Shown here piece after piece: positions 1 to 14,510 of a stretch of DNA of 64,000 nucleotides. A program made the translations under genes and the position numbers. Each line of letters opens with the position of its first letter. Position 1 is the stretch's first letter. Location: NCBI RefSeq assembly GCF_019175285.1, contig NC_056525.1:131617772-131681771 (forward strand). Reading direction: 5' to 3'. Source of the DNA: Sceloporus undulatus. Its lineage: Eukaryota; Chordata; Lepidosauria; Squamata; Phrynosomatidae. Under the pieces are notes generated by a model. It had not been told where the DNA came from. It saw only the letters and a list, made by a program, of their open reading frames with translations, and did no database searches.

Positions 1-181
1 CTGTGGATAGTAGTAATGTAATCCATGTTGCAATCAAATTAGATTATTAATAGAATAATATATGCAATAATGCAGATCAATGAGAGGCTGCAGTTGGCAC
101 AATTTAGCAGGTGTTGTTTACTTGGTCAGGTTAAAGTCAAGATCAGTAACAACCAATATGCCTTTTACTTGTTTTTCCCAG
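1..181 (+). other. PDE4DIP intron end
   Basis: AT-rich intronic sequence ending in a ttttcccag acceptor. Nothing else seen. Confidence 0.6.
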
Positions 182-362
182 GTGGAAGGAGACAGACTCA
201 CAGGTAGTTTGGGGAAACAATTCATGGAGCCACTTCAGCACCATCATTCAGAGTTGCCTCAGTGCAGGCAACAGTGTCATAAGCTACAAGACAAACTGTT
301 GGTTTCAGAGGCCACCATCCAGGCTCAGATGGCTCAGCTGAAAGAATACCAGGCTCAGCTCA
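182..362 (+). CDS. PDE4DIP: PDE4DIP exon, coiled coil (first in window)
   Basis: Acceptor ttttcccag and donor GTAAGT frame 181 nt read in phase 0 and ending in phase 1. It encodes [14 protein letters not shown]... through [20 protein letters not shown], a heptad-rich helix. The preceding coding exons lie outside the window. Confidence 0.85.
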
Positions 363-3300
363 GTAAGTATCTATGCATAAGGGTAGATTAGGGTCTTAGC
401 ATCACCATGTCATTTCTAAGTGTGTCCCAATCAACCTTCACTGCAATACTCTAATGCTGTAATTGTAATGCTGTTCATTGTTCCCTGAGAAATATATGTG
501 AGCCACTGAAATACAGGAGGGTCTCTCTGCCACTGATAGCACAATTATATCTCAGTGATTTCCACATTCCTGCATAAATGTTAAAATGAGAAGGATGTCT
601 TCACACACTCCCAGCCATCCATTTTGAGTTCACTTACATAGTGCAAACATCTATTAACTGTAATCAAAGTCATTGAATGTACTTCGTAACTGATCTTTAA
701 CACAGCATATCCAAAAGAAGAATGGGTCTCTTCAGGAAATGGTTGGCAAAGCTCTTATAAGCAGACCACAGGAAATTGTTCCAAAACCCCTAGTCCTGGG
801 ATGTAAAATAGGTAATAATTGTAATAGAAAACACATAAAGACTGCTTGCTAGGTAAATAGCATGTGCTTTTGTTTCAAAGGAGCCAACTTAAACAAAATT
901 ATCCCATTTTTGTAGTAACTTTTTATTTATTTACTTTGAGCAATTAACTGTTATTCCATTAGTTTAGTAATCCCTGCTTTTTTTTGCTCTAGTCTGCAAC
1001 TTCAGCTAAGTTTTCTGGGGATGTCTGACTTTCTGTGGCTGATGGGCAATGGGAAAATATTAAGCCTTTTTTTTAAACAGGTGAACCAGTGGTACAGCAG
1101 TACAGCAAACAGGTACAAGTGGATCTCCAAGACTTGGGCTATGAGACCTGTGGGCGAAGTGAAAATGAAGCTGACAGGGAAGAGACCACCAGTCCTGGTA
1201 ATACAAGTTGTTCCTCTAGCAACCCTTTCACAGGTTGCTGTATCTGCAAGGGGCAGCCTAACCTCCCATCCTAGTTTTATGCTTATTAATACAGTTGGTT
1301 ACACGAAGAAACTGGTGAAAGGACAACTGGCCAAAATGACCCATGTCCCACTGGGAAGATAGCTTGGAATTGGCCAAAAAAGAATCAGTGCTGCCTGTAG
1401 AGTCACTGAACATTCTCACACATTCAGGATCAGTAAATATAATTTCAGTCAGCCATACCCAGACAAATCAGGCCACGTCCAGCCAAAGAATTGTACCCAC
1501 CTGTCAAGGATAGGCCCATTTGTCTTGATTAGGATTTTTACAAAGCAAACTGTCATGCCAGGATTGGCCATCAACAGCCACCTTTTGTTGCTTCCTTTGG
1601 TTGCCATTCACATCTCTTTGCATTCATATAAAATGCATTTCTAAGGTCAGCACAACTCTCTATTTTGGGAAACCCTATAAAAAGGGTGGGAATTTTATGC
1701 CTGATTCTATGAGGTCCTCCAGCCTTCTTCAGTGATCTAAGTGACTAGGGTGTTTCGGTGTTTCTTTCACCTTCAATATTCCTATTCACTTCTTTCACTG
1801 AAATCACTTGAAAATTACTTATTCAGTCCACTTTTGACCTGAGCTGCAGGACCTGAGTTGTTTACCAGAAGACTTTGTTAACCTCTCCCTTGCTCAAACA
1901 TTTCCCAGATCTGATATCCAAGGACCCACATTTTTACTAAGCAGTAACAAGAGTCCTCATGCTCCACAGCCTCTCTTCAGGAAGGATGCAATGCTATCAA
2001 AGGAAAAGGATCTTTGAAGCCCTGTAGATCATTCCCTCTTAACATTCTCTCTTTTATCTGCATGAGTGAAGTTTTGATGGCTTTTGATGGCTTTGTGATT
2101 CTGAATGTCAGAAGCATCTAGGGACCACTAGATGCACTACTGTTTCAGGGAAAACTTTGAAATGTGTAAATAATAACAGTATTGTTCAGGAACCTTTACA
2201 AGAAAGTTAGAATTTGCTGTGATTCCAACTTAAATGTATGCTTGGTGGAAAATCTAGCTGTGCTCTTGCCTAGTGCATGATATGGTTCTTATGCCCAGTT
2301 GCTGTTGACTTTCACAGAATGCGAAGATCATGTTGAGGAGTTTAAGACTTGGAAGAAGCTGCTGGGCTCTCCTACAAGTAGTAAGCTGGAAAAGCATGAC
2401 TTGAGCCAGTGTGAGGATGTAGCCATTCTCCACCAACACATCCAGGCCCTGCAAGTGCAGCTGCAGAGTTCCCATAGAATCATCCGGAACCTACAGAGCC
2501 GTATGCACTCCATATCCACGACCAGTGACTATGCATCTGGGGGCGAGCATCCATTGAAAATGAAGCAGGGCTACACTCTGGGCAGCTCTTCCTCCCACAG
2601 CATAACAGATGAAGACGAAGGCTGGCAGTCAGACAGCTTTGGGTCATTCTGCCCTCCAGGTCTCCAGGTCAACAAAGATCTGGCCAGGCTCATCCAGAGA
2701 GTATCCCATCTTGAGTCTCTTCTGGGTGACAGTAAGCCAAAATTGCACTTGCCAGAAGAACTGAAACCATCAGCATCCCTGGGGTAGGATTTCCAAGGAT
2801 TTCCAGAGGGTTGATTAGTTGTCATGGTACAGATTGACATTCACCAATTGCCCCAAAATGTGGCAATTTACATCTTAGATTTTCCCTAATCTGACATTGT
2901 TGGGATCTGTTCTCCACATGTGTGGAAGTTTAAAGCTTGTGTGAAGTGTAGACCAGCTTGATTATCCTGGATCTGTCACAGTAGTGCAAACAGTTGAGCA
3001 GTGGGTACTTTAGGGTACAGTTTACCTGTTGCAGAATTGGCTCTCTGTCCTCCTAGTTAAAACTAGGGGAGAGATTGAGAGTCTAGTTCAGTACCTCAGC
3101 AGGGTTGTAGCTTCTGTCTTCTAGATTATTTTGAATAGATTTTCTTATGACACGCTAAATACCAGCTGTTTCCACATATTCAAACAACATATGCACTATG
3201 TCACATTAATGTAGTAAATGTAACCCATGACCTAGCACACAACCTTTGGATCAAGACTGACTTATCTCCTCTGCCTTTAAGGTTAGCTGAACTCATTCAT

Positions 3301-6300
3301 TCCCCTCAGGGTGGAATGCCCTTCTCACTCATATTGGTTGAACTTATGAGATGTCTCTAGGTCTGTCCTGGGGCTGGGCTGAGAAGAAAACTTTGTTTTT
3401 CACCACATTCTTACTTTGGTGGTTGTGCCTCTGAATATGATGGTCAATTTTACTGTTTTCTTTCCCAGGAAATACGATTCACTGGTCCAAGCTCAGGCCC
3501 GGGAACTCTCCCATCTGCGTCAGATGATGCGGGAGGGACAAGGGTTGTGTCGCTTGTTGAGCCAACACTTCAGGAATATCATCAAGTCCTTTGAGGAACT
3601 CCTGCAAGGCACTGACATCGATTACTTCTTGGGGCAGAGCTTCCATGAACAACTGACACAAGGGAATCAGCTGGCAGGACGGCTAGCCAGGAAACTGAGC
3701 AGCAGTGAGTTTGCTAGCCAGTCAAAAAGCTTATGTTGGAGGTTTTGGGGTTTTTTGAGTTCTGAAAATGGGTCTTATTAACCATAAAGCTCAAAAATAA
3801 CTTCTCCCTATAGTGCTTTTGTGGCTGACTTATTGGATTATTTCACCAATGCTTCACTTTTCTAGTATATAGAATGTAAAATCAGAGACATTAAGCCAGT
3901 CCTGTGAACATTTTTCACATACTGTATATACTCAACTATAAGTCGACCTCATGCATATGTCAAGAGCAAATTTTGGGCCCAAAATTCAGGATTTTGATAT
4001 GACCCATGGATAAGTCAAGGGTAAAACTTAGGAGCATATAGCAAAGGATCTAAAGGATGAAGCAAAGCAAAACAATGTCAAAGAACTTCAAAATTCCAAC
4101 AGACATAACTCTTTGTACTCACTCTTAAGGCTGGATGGATGAGAGACTAGAGGGGTTCAGTGCTTCCAGCACAGATTATGTCATACTTTGGCCGTATCAT
4201 AAGAAGGAATTACTTACTATAAGAAAGGAGAATAAGGCTTGGTAAAGTAGAAGGCAATAGGAAAAGGGGAAGATGGAATTCCAAATGGATAGAATTAATC
4301 AAAGAAGCTACGACTTTGAGTCTGCAAGACCTCTGCAAGACCTGTGCAGGGTTGTTGCTAACCACATGAGTTGGCAATCTCTTACTCATATGGTTACCAA
4401 AAGTCAGTCAACTTGCTGACAACACAAATACTAAGTGTCATGTTGTATAACCTTATTTCATTTTCAAATGATTGCAGGACACCCAGGTTAGCTAATCTTT
4501 ATGCTTAATAGCTAGGTGGCAAGGAGATGATTTTTTTAAAAAGTGCTGCAACGGTTGTTGTAGCTAATCTCATGGTGCAATATAATTTTTAAAGTCATCA
4601 GAACACCTCAGAAGATGGCTTGTGTCTTAGAGAAGACAGCTTTCCTTCTATAGCAGAAATTTTACATGGCCATATGCATGCAGAAGTTCTGAGACATAAA
4701 GGAAAGCAGAAACAGTGACTTTTGAAGGAGAAGTTTTTGTATTCTTTAATAGTTGTACTGAAGGCTTTGTCAGTGGAGGGCTTTTGAAGGAGTGTGTATT
4801 TAATTTATATTTATTTATTCTAATCCAGGAGACATGGCAATGGAGAATTTCTTGGGGTTAGCCCATTGGTATATCCAGTACTTCCCAGCAGCTTCTATTC
4901 TTCTGTATACATATACACTCCCACTTTTTCATGTAGTTTTTCCTTTTTAATTCCAGCTCCATTTCTTTATTTTATAATTCTTATAAGCCCCACAGGGCAG
5001 CATTCTGAAAACTCTGGAGTGCCCTGATTTTTTTTCTTTATTGGACCCACATTTTGCTTCTGATTTCTGATTCATTTGCTTCTGATTTCTGACTCAGATT
5101 CTAATTTATTTCAAAAACTCTCAGCAAGAAATAAATTCAGATCTCTGGCAGGGAAAACATGTCCCTCTCCTGGCAGTTGCCTGGGTGGGAATGAAGAAAG
5201 GGGAGAAAGAAAGTACAGTACCCACTTTGGGCTTGGGTTCATCTGGTGCCAACATGCAGCCCCTGTAAGAGAATGCAACTTTTGTAGAAAACAGGCTAGG
5301 CATGTTTTCTTTCCCTGACAGAGATAGGAAAGTAGAGATTTGCATACCATGGGATTAGGATACTCTATTGTGGCAGGACTGCATAACTAAGTTTCTTTCT
5401 TTCTCTGAATTATGTTTGCAGGGAATGATTTAAACACAGAGGACAAATCAAGCCATGAATTGCTTGCTTTACGGTAATAAAAGTGGCTCTTGTTGTTGCT
5501 GTATGTTGTCAAGTTATTTCTGGTGACTGGAAGGGGAATCGTGGAATTTTCTTAGCAAGATTTGTTCAGAGGGGGTTTGTTGTTGCCTTCAGCTTTGGCT
5601 GAGAGTGTGTGACTTGCCCAAAGTCACCCAATGGGTTTGCACAGCTAAGTGGTGATTTGAACCCTGGTCTCCAGAGTCCTATCTCAACACCAAAAAAAGC
5701 ATTACATGTAAACACTAAAAGCATTACATTACACCATGCTAGATGCAGACTTATTTTGGCATTACTTGCACAGCATGTGATGTAAAACAGCATGTGATGC
5801 AGACTTATTTTGGCATTACTTGCACAGTGTGTACATTACATGCACAGCGTGTGATGTCCAGTTGGCAGCATGATATAGTTTATTATTTGATAGATAGGTT
5901 TCTACATCCAGAGTCCTGTTTTTTACAGTGGCTCAGTAGCAACAGCTATCAGTATATCGAACTTCTCATTGCAAACTGGGGCTAACTCATGTCCTTATTA
6001 TCATGGAGACCTTTGCAACAATGGCATGCATTTCCTTCACTTAGCTTTCACTGTAGTGTCTGTCAAATTATTGCTTGTTTGAAATGACAAAGATAAGTGG
6101 AGAAAGGGAGGTATTCTCTGAGGGTAATGGAAGAGGTATCTGTGCAAATGCCGTTCATAGTCTTCAAGCTTTTTGTCTCCATCCACAGGTTGAGCAAGGA
6201 GCTTGAAGAGAAGGAACAAGTCATCAAGACTCTCCAGGCTAAGCTTCAAGTGCACTCAGTGACCCCTTCCAGTAACCACACCATGTCTGAGTCATTCCGT

Positions 6301-9300
6301 TCTGGCAGTAGCACTTCTTTTCTCTCGGATGGTCTGGAGGGCTGCTCTGACATGGATGATGCCACTGAATACAGCTCCTATCAGGAAGATACTAGTGGAG
6401 ACCAATTCCACAGCCTTTCATCTGACAAAGGTATAGCCTGAATTATTGATTATAGGTGAGCTGCTCTGGGAGCTTTTTTTGCTGGGAGGTAGGATAAAAA
6501 TACTGTACATACATATATGTATGAATACATACATGTATATAAATACATGTTTGTAGTAAGAATACTATTCTAGGGGCAAGACAGTTCAGTGGAAGACAGT
6601 GAGCTTGTCTAAAAGATCTGACTACTGAGCTAGGTTGGAAATATTTATTTATTTATTTCAAACATTGCTATCATGCCTTTCTCCTAAGTTTAGCACAGGA
6701 ACAGCTTCTTTGGAATTGGGTGGAAAAGAATAATAGAACAGAGTATCATCAGCATACTGGTGACACCTGACTACTCAAACTCCAGACAACCTCTGACAGT
6801 GCTTTCAAGTAAATGTTAAATAGCATAGGAGTCCTACAGGGCAAAGGCCAAGGGGTTCAACATAAATCCCCCAGTACCACCCCAAGAGTGCACTCCTCCA
6901 GGAAAGAATGAAGCCACTGTACAACAAGCCCCATCCTAAAGAGGTGACTCAAGATACAAGCTATTGAGAGGTCCAGCAAAACCAACAAGGACATACTCCC
7001 ACTGTCCAGTTTCCTGCATAGGTAATCCACCAAAGCAACCAAAGCTATATCTCTCCCAAAACCAGGTGTAAAACCAGAATGAAATGGATCTAGATAATCA
7101 GCCACATCCAAGAACTCCTGGAGTAGCTGTTACATGCCCTTGTACCTTGTCCATATATATCATGTTTGTTGGTGAAACAGTGAATCATAGTTAATGCAGT
7201 TCTATTCAAAGGTACAGCACTGGAATGACAAGACAGTCTAAGATGTCCCTTGACAATGTGCATTTCAGAAATGAAATGTGTTTCCATGTGGACTTCTAAA
7301 ACTTAATCTGAAAGGATTAGAGAGAGTATTGCTGAAAATCTTGCTTTTACTTTTCCCTAGGATAGGAGGCTTAGGGTTCTTCTAAAAGTGGGGGATGTAT
7401 GGACCTCCAGATGTCATTGCACTGCTATCAGCTCTAACTAGTCTAATCGAGGGTGAACGATCCTCTGAGAATGCACATAACCATGGATTTCAAACCCTGT
7501 TTTAAAAAGGATGGAAAAGGCAACCCAATGTGTGGTTCAGTTTAGAAGCTGCTCATTGTGCTCATTATGTGGGATGCAATTCAGAATAATGAAATATATA
7601 AATTAAGTAATCGGCACCATGGGGGGGGGAACAGAATAATGAAAAATAGTAAACAGTAAAACAAAAGTTAGCTTCAATGCCAAAATAATTCAGTAACATA
7701 CAGGAATCTTACAGTTAATAAAGTACTCCAAGCAGCCTTGGGATTTCGAGTTAGCTAAATATAGAACTGGTTGCCATTGGGAGTGGGAACCCTCTCTATA
7801 TAATCCCTCTTTTATATCATTTTATTATATAATAACCTTTTATTTAATCTCTGTATTGTAGTAGGATATTTTTATTTCTGCCTTGTTATACTTTGGAAAT
7901 GTGCTGTTACAAAAGAAGAATAAACAACTCACTTCTCATATATAATGTTGATTCCTTATTCATAACACCTAACAGCACTATATCGGGATCAAAGGGCAAT
8001 AAAGAATACAAAAAGGGCAATAAAATACCTTTCTTAGAGTAAATTAGTATTCTCATTCCAAATCTGTATATCTGAGGACCCCTCATGAGCACTGAATCTA
8101 GAGAGCTTAAGTTTATTGGCTTGGGCTTCTTAGTTCAAAACTCCATATTTTCCATGGTATTTTTAATCTTAAAAATTTAGTTACTTTGTAAAAACAGCAG
8201 GAAATAAGCATATAAATAAATTTAATTTCTCAGCATCTTCACAAAAAGTGTGATCATTCCCCCCATTAAGTCTGAAATCAATTTACATTTGCAGGACAGT
8301 TATACTTAAGAAGGGAGAATATGGGTATTCTGGCCAGTTGCCATGAACTGAGAATAAAGGTGCTCACCTACCTCCATATTCTCATTGAAGACAAGGAAGG
8401 AAGGAAGCTCAGACTATACAGCTGCCTGTTCCTATCTGTAAAAATGTATAGAAACTGTTGCCTATTGTAAAAGTGTTTGGGAGTTGTGCATCATTACCCA
8501 CTACTTTGTTCATGTGATGAGAGGGAACATGCAATTGTTATGTAAAATCTGAATTGAGGCAGTTCATATCTCCAGTTCTGATAGTGCTTTCTCTTATTAA
8601 TAGACTATTTATACTTTTCCATTTTCATGTGTGAGCTACCATTAGGACACAATTGTGTTGCAGGTGTGGCATATAATAAGCACTCAGATAAAATATGGAC
8701 ATAATTCACATTCTTCCCCATCTCACTCCACTAGTTTACATTGCTCATGTTCACCTCACCCATATGAAGATGTTAAGTTTACTATCAAGGGAATGCAGTT
8801 CTACCTTGGACCTCTTGTTCCTTATTAATAACAATTAGATCCCCAGCATACAAATGCAAAGTGTTTCCCCTCTTCTGTGGCCTCTTCCAGGTCTTGGCAA
8901 AACCTCGGCCCAACCATCTCACCCAGCCTTGGGTTGCACATCCCCTGCTGCTCCACCAGAATCCCTCCAGAGGAACTTTGCACTGCCACCTTCCCAGGAT
9001 GCCTTGATGACAGTCAACCAGGCTTCCAGAGGTATAGGCCATGTAACTTTCAATGGGGCTGTGGGTGAAAATTGCAAGGGGCACGTGGGGGGATTACAGA
9101 AGAGTACTGTTACAGGGTTGACTTTTCCCTCTTTCATTCTGTACTTTTTATTATACTAATTACTGCTGGGAACAGTGTTATGAAGATCAACGTGGGGAAC
9201 TGATATGTCAGCACAAAGGGATAAGTATGTTTCAGGAAAAATAGTCATAATGTTTAATGGCCTGAAGCTGCTGGGTGGGAGGAGATCCCCCAGCATTTGG

Positions 9301-9883
9301 CAACTTGTGATTCAGGTATCCCTGGTTTTTGTCCTGGAATCATATGCCTTAAGAGCAAGAGTAGATTTATTTACAGCCTGTTTCTTTAAAACTGATTAGA
9401 GGGAAAGACTTGTGAGCCTGACTCTGTGACTTCTAGACACCTTGAGCACTGATACTTGTCAGTGTAAAAGTTATACAGGAAGCCAATCTGCTGTGTAACC
9501 TGCCATTCTGCAGCTTTTTCTGGATCAATCCTTCCTTTAATGTTACTCCTTTTGTAAATGCTGTTTTTCCTCCTATCAGTGATTTGTTTAGTCCACAACA
9601 GTGTTATTGCACTTTCAGCTCGTGAATGTAGATCTGTACCATAAGCAGATCTTTACCATAGCAATGGAAAGGTTCAGTGCTAGAGTCAGGTGGCTGGATC
9701 GTCATGGAATGCTAATTTCTAGTTGTATCAGCCATTACATGACACACTGCTAGTGAATTGCCAAATATATATATATATGCAAAATCCCATTTACATAGGA
9801 TACATGTACAGGTGGAGGGGTCAGGGGAAGGATAATCTTGTTGAATTAAACAAACCCTGAATAGCCTCTGGAAATAATTTTCC

Positions 9884-9915
<32 letters not shown>

Positions 9916-12900
9916 GGAACCCTAGAATCATAGAATCATAGAGTTGGAAGAGACCGCAAGGGCCATCCAGTCCAACCCCCTGCCATGCAGGAAATCCAGA
10001 TCAAAGCATCCCCGACAGATGGCCATCCAGCCTCCATTTGAAGACCTCCAAGGAGGGAGACTCCACTACACTCTGAGGAAGTGTGTTCCACTGTTGAACA
10101 GCCCTTACTGTCAGGAAGTTCTTCCTAATGTTGAGGTGGAATCTCTTTTCCTGCAGCTTGCATCCATTGCTCCAGGTCCTAGTCTCTGGAGCAGCAGAAA
10201 ACAAGCTTGCTCCCTCCTCAATATGACATCCCTTCAAATATTTAAACAGGGCTGTCATATCACCTCTTAACCTTCTTTTCTCCAGGCTAAACATCCCCAG
10301 CTCCCTAAGTCGTTCCTCATTGGGCATGGTTTCCAGACCCTTCACCATTTTAGTCGCCATCCTTTGGACACACTCCAGTTTCTCAATGTCCTTTTTGAAT
10401 TGTGGCACCCAGAACTGGACACAGTGTTCCAGGTGGGGCCTGACCAGAGCAGAATATAGTGGCACTATTACTTCCCTTGATCTAGACACTATACTTCTTT
10501 TGATGCAGCCTAAAATCGCATTGGCCTTGTTAGCTGCCGCATCGCACTGTTGACTCATGTTCAACTTGTGGTCTACTTGGACTCCTAGATCCCTTTCACA
10601 TGTTGTCTCCTTAAGCCAGGTGTTCCCCATCCTATATCTGTGCATTTCATTTTTCCGCCCTAAGTGCAGTACCTTACATTTCTCCCTGTTGAAGTTCATT
10701 TTGTTAGCTGTGGCCCAGCTTTCTAGTCTATTCAGGTCATTTTGAATTTTGATCCTGTCCTCTGGAGTATTAGCTATTCCTCCTAATTTGCTTCACAGAA
10801 TGTCAGAAATATGTAAAAACTGCTTCTCACCACTAATATTTGTGCAAATATATTCCACACAGGAATCATAATGACATTGATAATGTCGTCATGGTATGGT
10901 AGAGTTGGAAGTAAACTTGGTGTCATCTCTTCCAAGCCCCAGCTTCCCTAAAGGATAGCTAATAGCTAATAGGCTATCCAGGGTTTGCTTAAATGAGAGT
11001 TGGGTAACTGTGGAGTGTGCCCATCTGACAGGCCATACCATCATGCTTTGGTGAGCTGGAAATAACATACCATCACTTCAGGCTACCATTTTGGTTGTTT
11101 TTAGTTGTTAGTTTGTTTTACTTTTTGGGGTTTTCTTTGCAGGCGAGGCAGTTGAGAGATATGTGAGAGAAATAAACTGCTGCATTTGTAGTCACTTAGA
11201 TGCATTTGCAAATGGTTAGGGGACGAATGCCCCCTCCCCCAAAACTTGGCATAACATTTTTTAAAAATGCTGAGGAAGAAGTCAGGAGGTTGGGGGTGAT
11301 TTTAGGAATGGTGCTTTGGGCTGTTTATAGCCCACAGGCCACACATTTCCTACCGTTGGTTTAAATACATCTGGTGAAGGAGAATATATCTCACAAGGCA
11401 GTCTATTCCATGGTCAAGCAGCTCTTACATTAAGGATGCTGTTTACTCCAGTGTTTGAAATGTTAAATTTAAATTTTATTCATTCAGATGATAATTAACT
11501 AATCATAAAAATAAATTTATTTTTGTTAGCAGTTAATAGTAGTAATTCATTACATGGGAGTTGTTTTTTGTTTTAAAAACACTGTAGGCAGTTTGTAAAC
11601 TGGAAAAGGGGTTCCATGCATAACTTTGACAGTCTATTTTTTCATAGCAGTTTCCTACACAAAATGCCCTAGAGCTGCAGATCAGAACTAATTTCATTGC
11701 CACATCTCCCAGGCTTGATGAATCAAAAGGGAATGAGTCAAAACTTGCAATGCATTATGTTGAAAAGCAAACTATGGGCTTTGCAAAGTTAAAAGTAAAA
11801 TGTGAAGTTATTTCCGACTTATTATTTAACAATTTTTATATGAATTGACATGACACATTATTTTTAAAATGTTATATTCAAGGTCTGTTTTTGCCTAATG
11901 CCTCACCAGAATTTGCATTCCTACAGGTTCTATAATTCTGTCTTTTGGAGCAAGAGAAGTCTGCTCCATCTTTAGCTTGAAAACCCCTACAGATATTTTG
12001 CAGAAAGCTCTTAATCTCTTCTTCATTAGCCTGAGCATGTCCTGTTCTTTCAGTCATTCCTCATACAACTTGGTTTCCAGACTTCCCAACATGCTGATTG
12101 TCTTTTTTTGAACATGCTCTACTTAATCAATGTCCTTCTTACACAGTACGCAAAGTACACTTAGGTCTACTAATGAAGGCTTATGCTGCTAACTTCTTTC
12201 ACTCACTTAGCTTGAAAGGTGCTTCAAGATCCCTGGGCATACTGATTTCCAGACGACATGGCTAAATCTTTGACATAGAGTTACCACAACTGGGCAGAGT
12301 ACTCCAGATGTACCTTGATCAGTGCAGAATTAGAGTGGAACTATCGCTTCTCTTGAACTGTGCTTCTGTTAATTAAGCCTACGATCACATTAGCTTTTTA
12401 ATTGTGTCGCATACCAGATCATGTTCATCTTAAAATATGCTAAAATGATTTGATCTTATATGTGCTGTTAGCAAACCAGGTCTCATCTGAGAGTCACTGA
12501 CTTAACCTTCTGTCTCTCATCTCTCTTATCTGCCTAGGATTCCATCCTGATTCCTTGTGTAAGCCAACTAGTTTCCCTTGGTTTCCACTTGACTCAGAGG
12601 CCTGCTGCTCCTTCATGCCCCTGGGGCTTCCTCCTCCTCCTGCTCCACTCCTTGGCTGCTGCAGAACACCGGTCTTCTCTTTGGCCGAGGCACAGCAGGA
12701 GTTGCAGATGCTGCAGAAGCAGCTGGGAGAAAGTGAGCACTTTGGCCTCGATGCCCCCTACCCTTCAGCATGTGACTTTGCATGGCTTGATGAAGCATAA
12801 TTTGTCTTGACCTCATTTCATCACTAGGTAGAACAATGGAGCTAACTGTTTCCCAGCTTAGAGAGGTCATTGTTGTTGAGTACTTTCAAGTCATTTCCAA

Positions 12901-14477
12901 TTTATGGTGACTCTAAGGCAGGCCTACACAACATACAGCCCAGGGGGCTGCAAGCAGCTCTCCAAAGGATTTCTGGTGGCCCGTGAGGAGTTTGAAAGAC
13001 TTCCTGTGTGGTGGTGTCATAGCTGGCTACTAATGGCCAGCCAGCCTCTCTAGTAAGGCTCCTCAAGCTCGCCCTCAAGCCTTCTGGAGTTTGGCTTTCT
13101 CCCAGGGGGAATAGACAGGCTGTGAAAGAGGACGGGCAAATGCCCACCCTGCAACACTCCTCTGCCATGCAGCTTTCTCCTGAAGAGAGGGCCAGGAGGA
13201 GGAGGAGGAGGAGGACAGAATTAATATTAATCATATTAATAATTATTATTTAGCATTAATTAATTGATTAAAATAGTTTACTTGGAAAGTGAACCACTAA
13301 AAACCTATCTGCGGCCTGAAGAAGTTTAGACTATTTTAATTTTGGCCCCTACCTACTGCCAAGTTGTGCAGGCCTGCCCTAAGGCGACACTATCACAGTG
13401 TTAGGAATGGATAATATTAAAGGTATACTCTCTTGTGAGAGTTGCTTTGAGCTGTTTATTCTGCATCTGCTTTCCTCTGCCAGTTTTCTCTTTGTGGACT
13501 AGGCAAGTTGGTTAGGGGAATTAAGGACCTTGCAGTACATCAGGGAAAGGACTAGAAGGCTTTTGTTCTAACTGGTTCTGTGCCAGTCATCTTCACAGCT
13601 GAAATGCAAGTCACTGTATTGATGCACATAGCCTTTTCAACACATGCAAGCAACTTTTTCCAGTAAGAGAAAATGAGGGGCTAGAAAGGGCACCTGGTTA
13701 TACAAAGGATCCTGTGGAAGTGAGAGAGCCCAAACAGAATATAAAATGTATGCATGATGACAAAAACGGGATAAAAGTGTGCACAGAGTTTAAAAAATTT
13801 AAGGATTGCTACTACTACATTAACATCTCTAGTGCAAGGAGAACCAAGAGGGGTAGGCTATTTTCTTGTTGGTTTAATATGAATACTAATCTATTTGACT
13901 CCACTTCTCACCATAAGACAAATTGAGCTCATCTTGTCACCTGTCAGGTGCCATCCTCTCCTCTGACCAGCTGCCACTGGACTCCAACCCATTTAATAAG
14001 GGCACATCCCCTGAAATTAGAGGAACCATTATTTAGCATACAGACTCCATGTCTGTATTTCAGGATTTGAGCCTTGCGAGATCTAGAAATTATATATTTG
14101 TACCTGGTTGGAATACATTAAGAGGTGAAAAGGGAACTCAACTGTGGGAGAGCAAAACGTTTAGGAAAGACCCCTGAGAAATGGGTGAGAAGAAAATCAG
14201 ATGAAAGCCTTTTGAAGAGCTACCAATCAGTTTGGAAGGAGGGAGGTTGCTTTGCAGCTCTGCAGTACAGGATTATCTGCCATCCTATGGAGATAATGGC
14301 AAGCAATGCTGCCTATTATTGCTGTTGAATTATACCTGCAAAGCCTTCCTTTCCTTGTTCCTTTGCCAAAAATATTTCTGGCTGTAGGCTTATATTTCCT
14401 TTTGTTATATTTTCCTGATTTTCTTCCAAGGAAATTTTGTACAATTGGTTTTGTATGACTCTGTACACACACACGCA

Positions 14478-14510
<33 letters not shown>

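Larger units (their letters stand above)
363..3468 (+). other. PDE4DIP introns without recognised repeats
   Basis: Intronic DNA at 363-1080, 1198-2317 and 2784-3468. I see unique-looking AT-rich sequence with no recognisable repeat family, RNA gene or additional exon. Confidence 0.6.

Noticed and set aside
10001-10699. 232-codon minus-strand open frame as a host gene
   Set aside because: Its sequence is the C-terminal RT region of CR1, with the CR1 tail repeat at its 3' end; listed as a LINE.
9032-12537. Additional PDE4DIP exons in the long intron
   Set aside because: Flanking exon phases already join in frame (G|GA) and the interval is mostly CR1. No open segment matches the protein.
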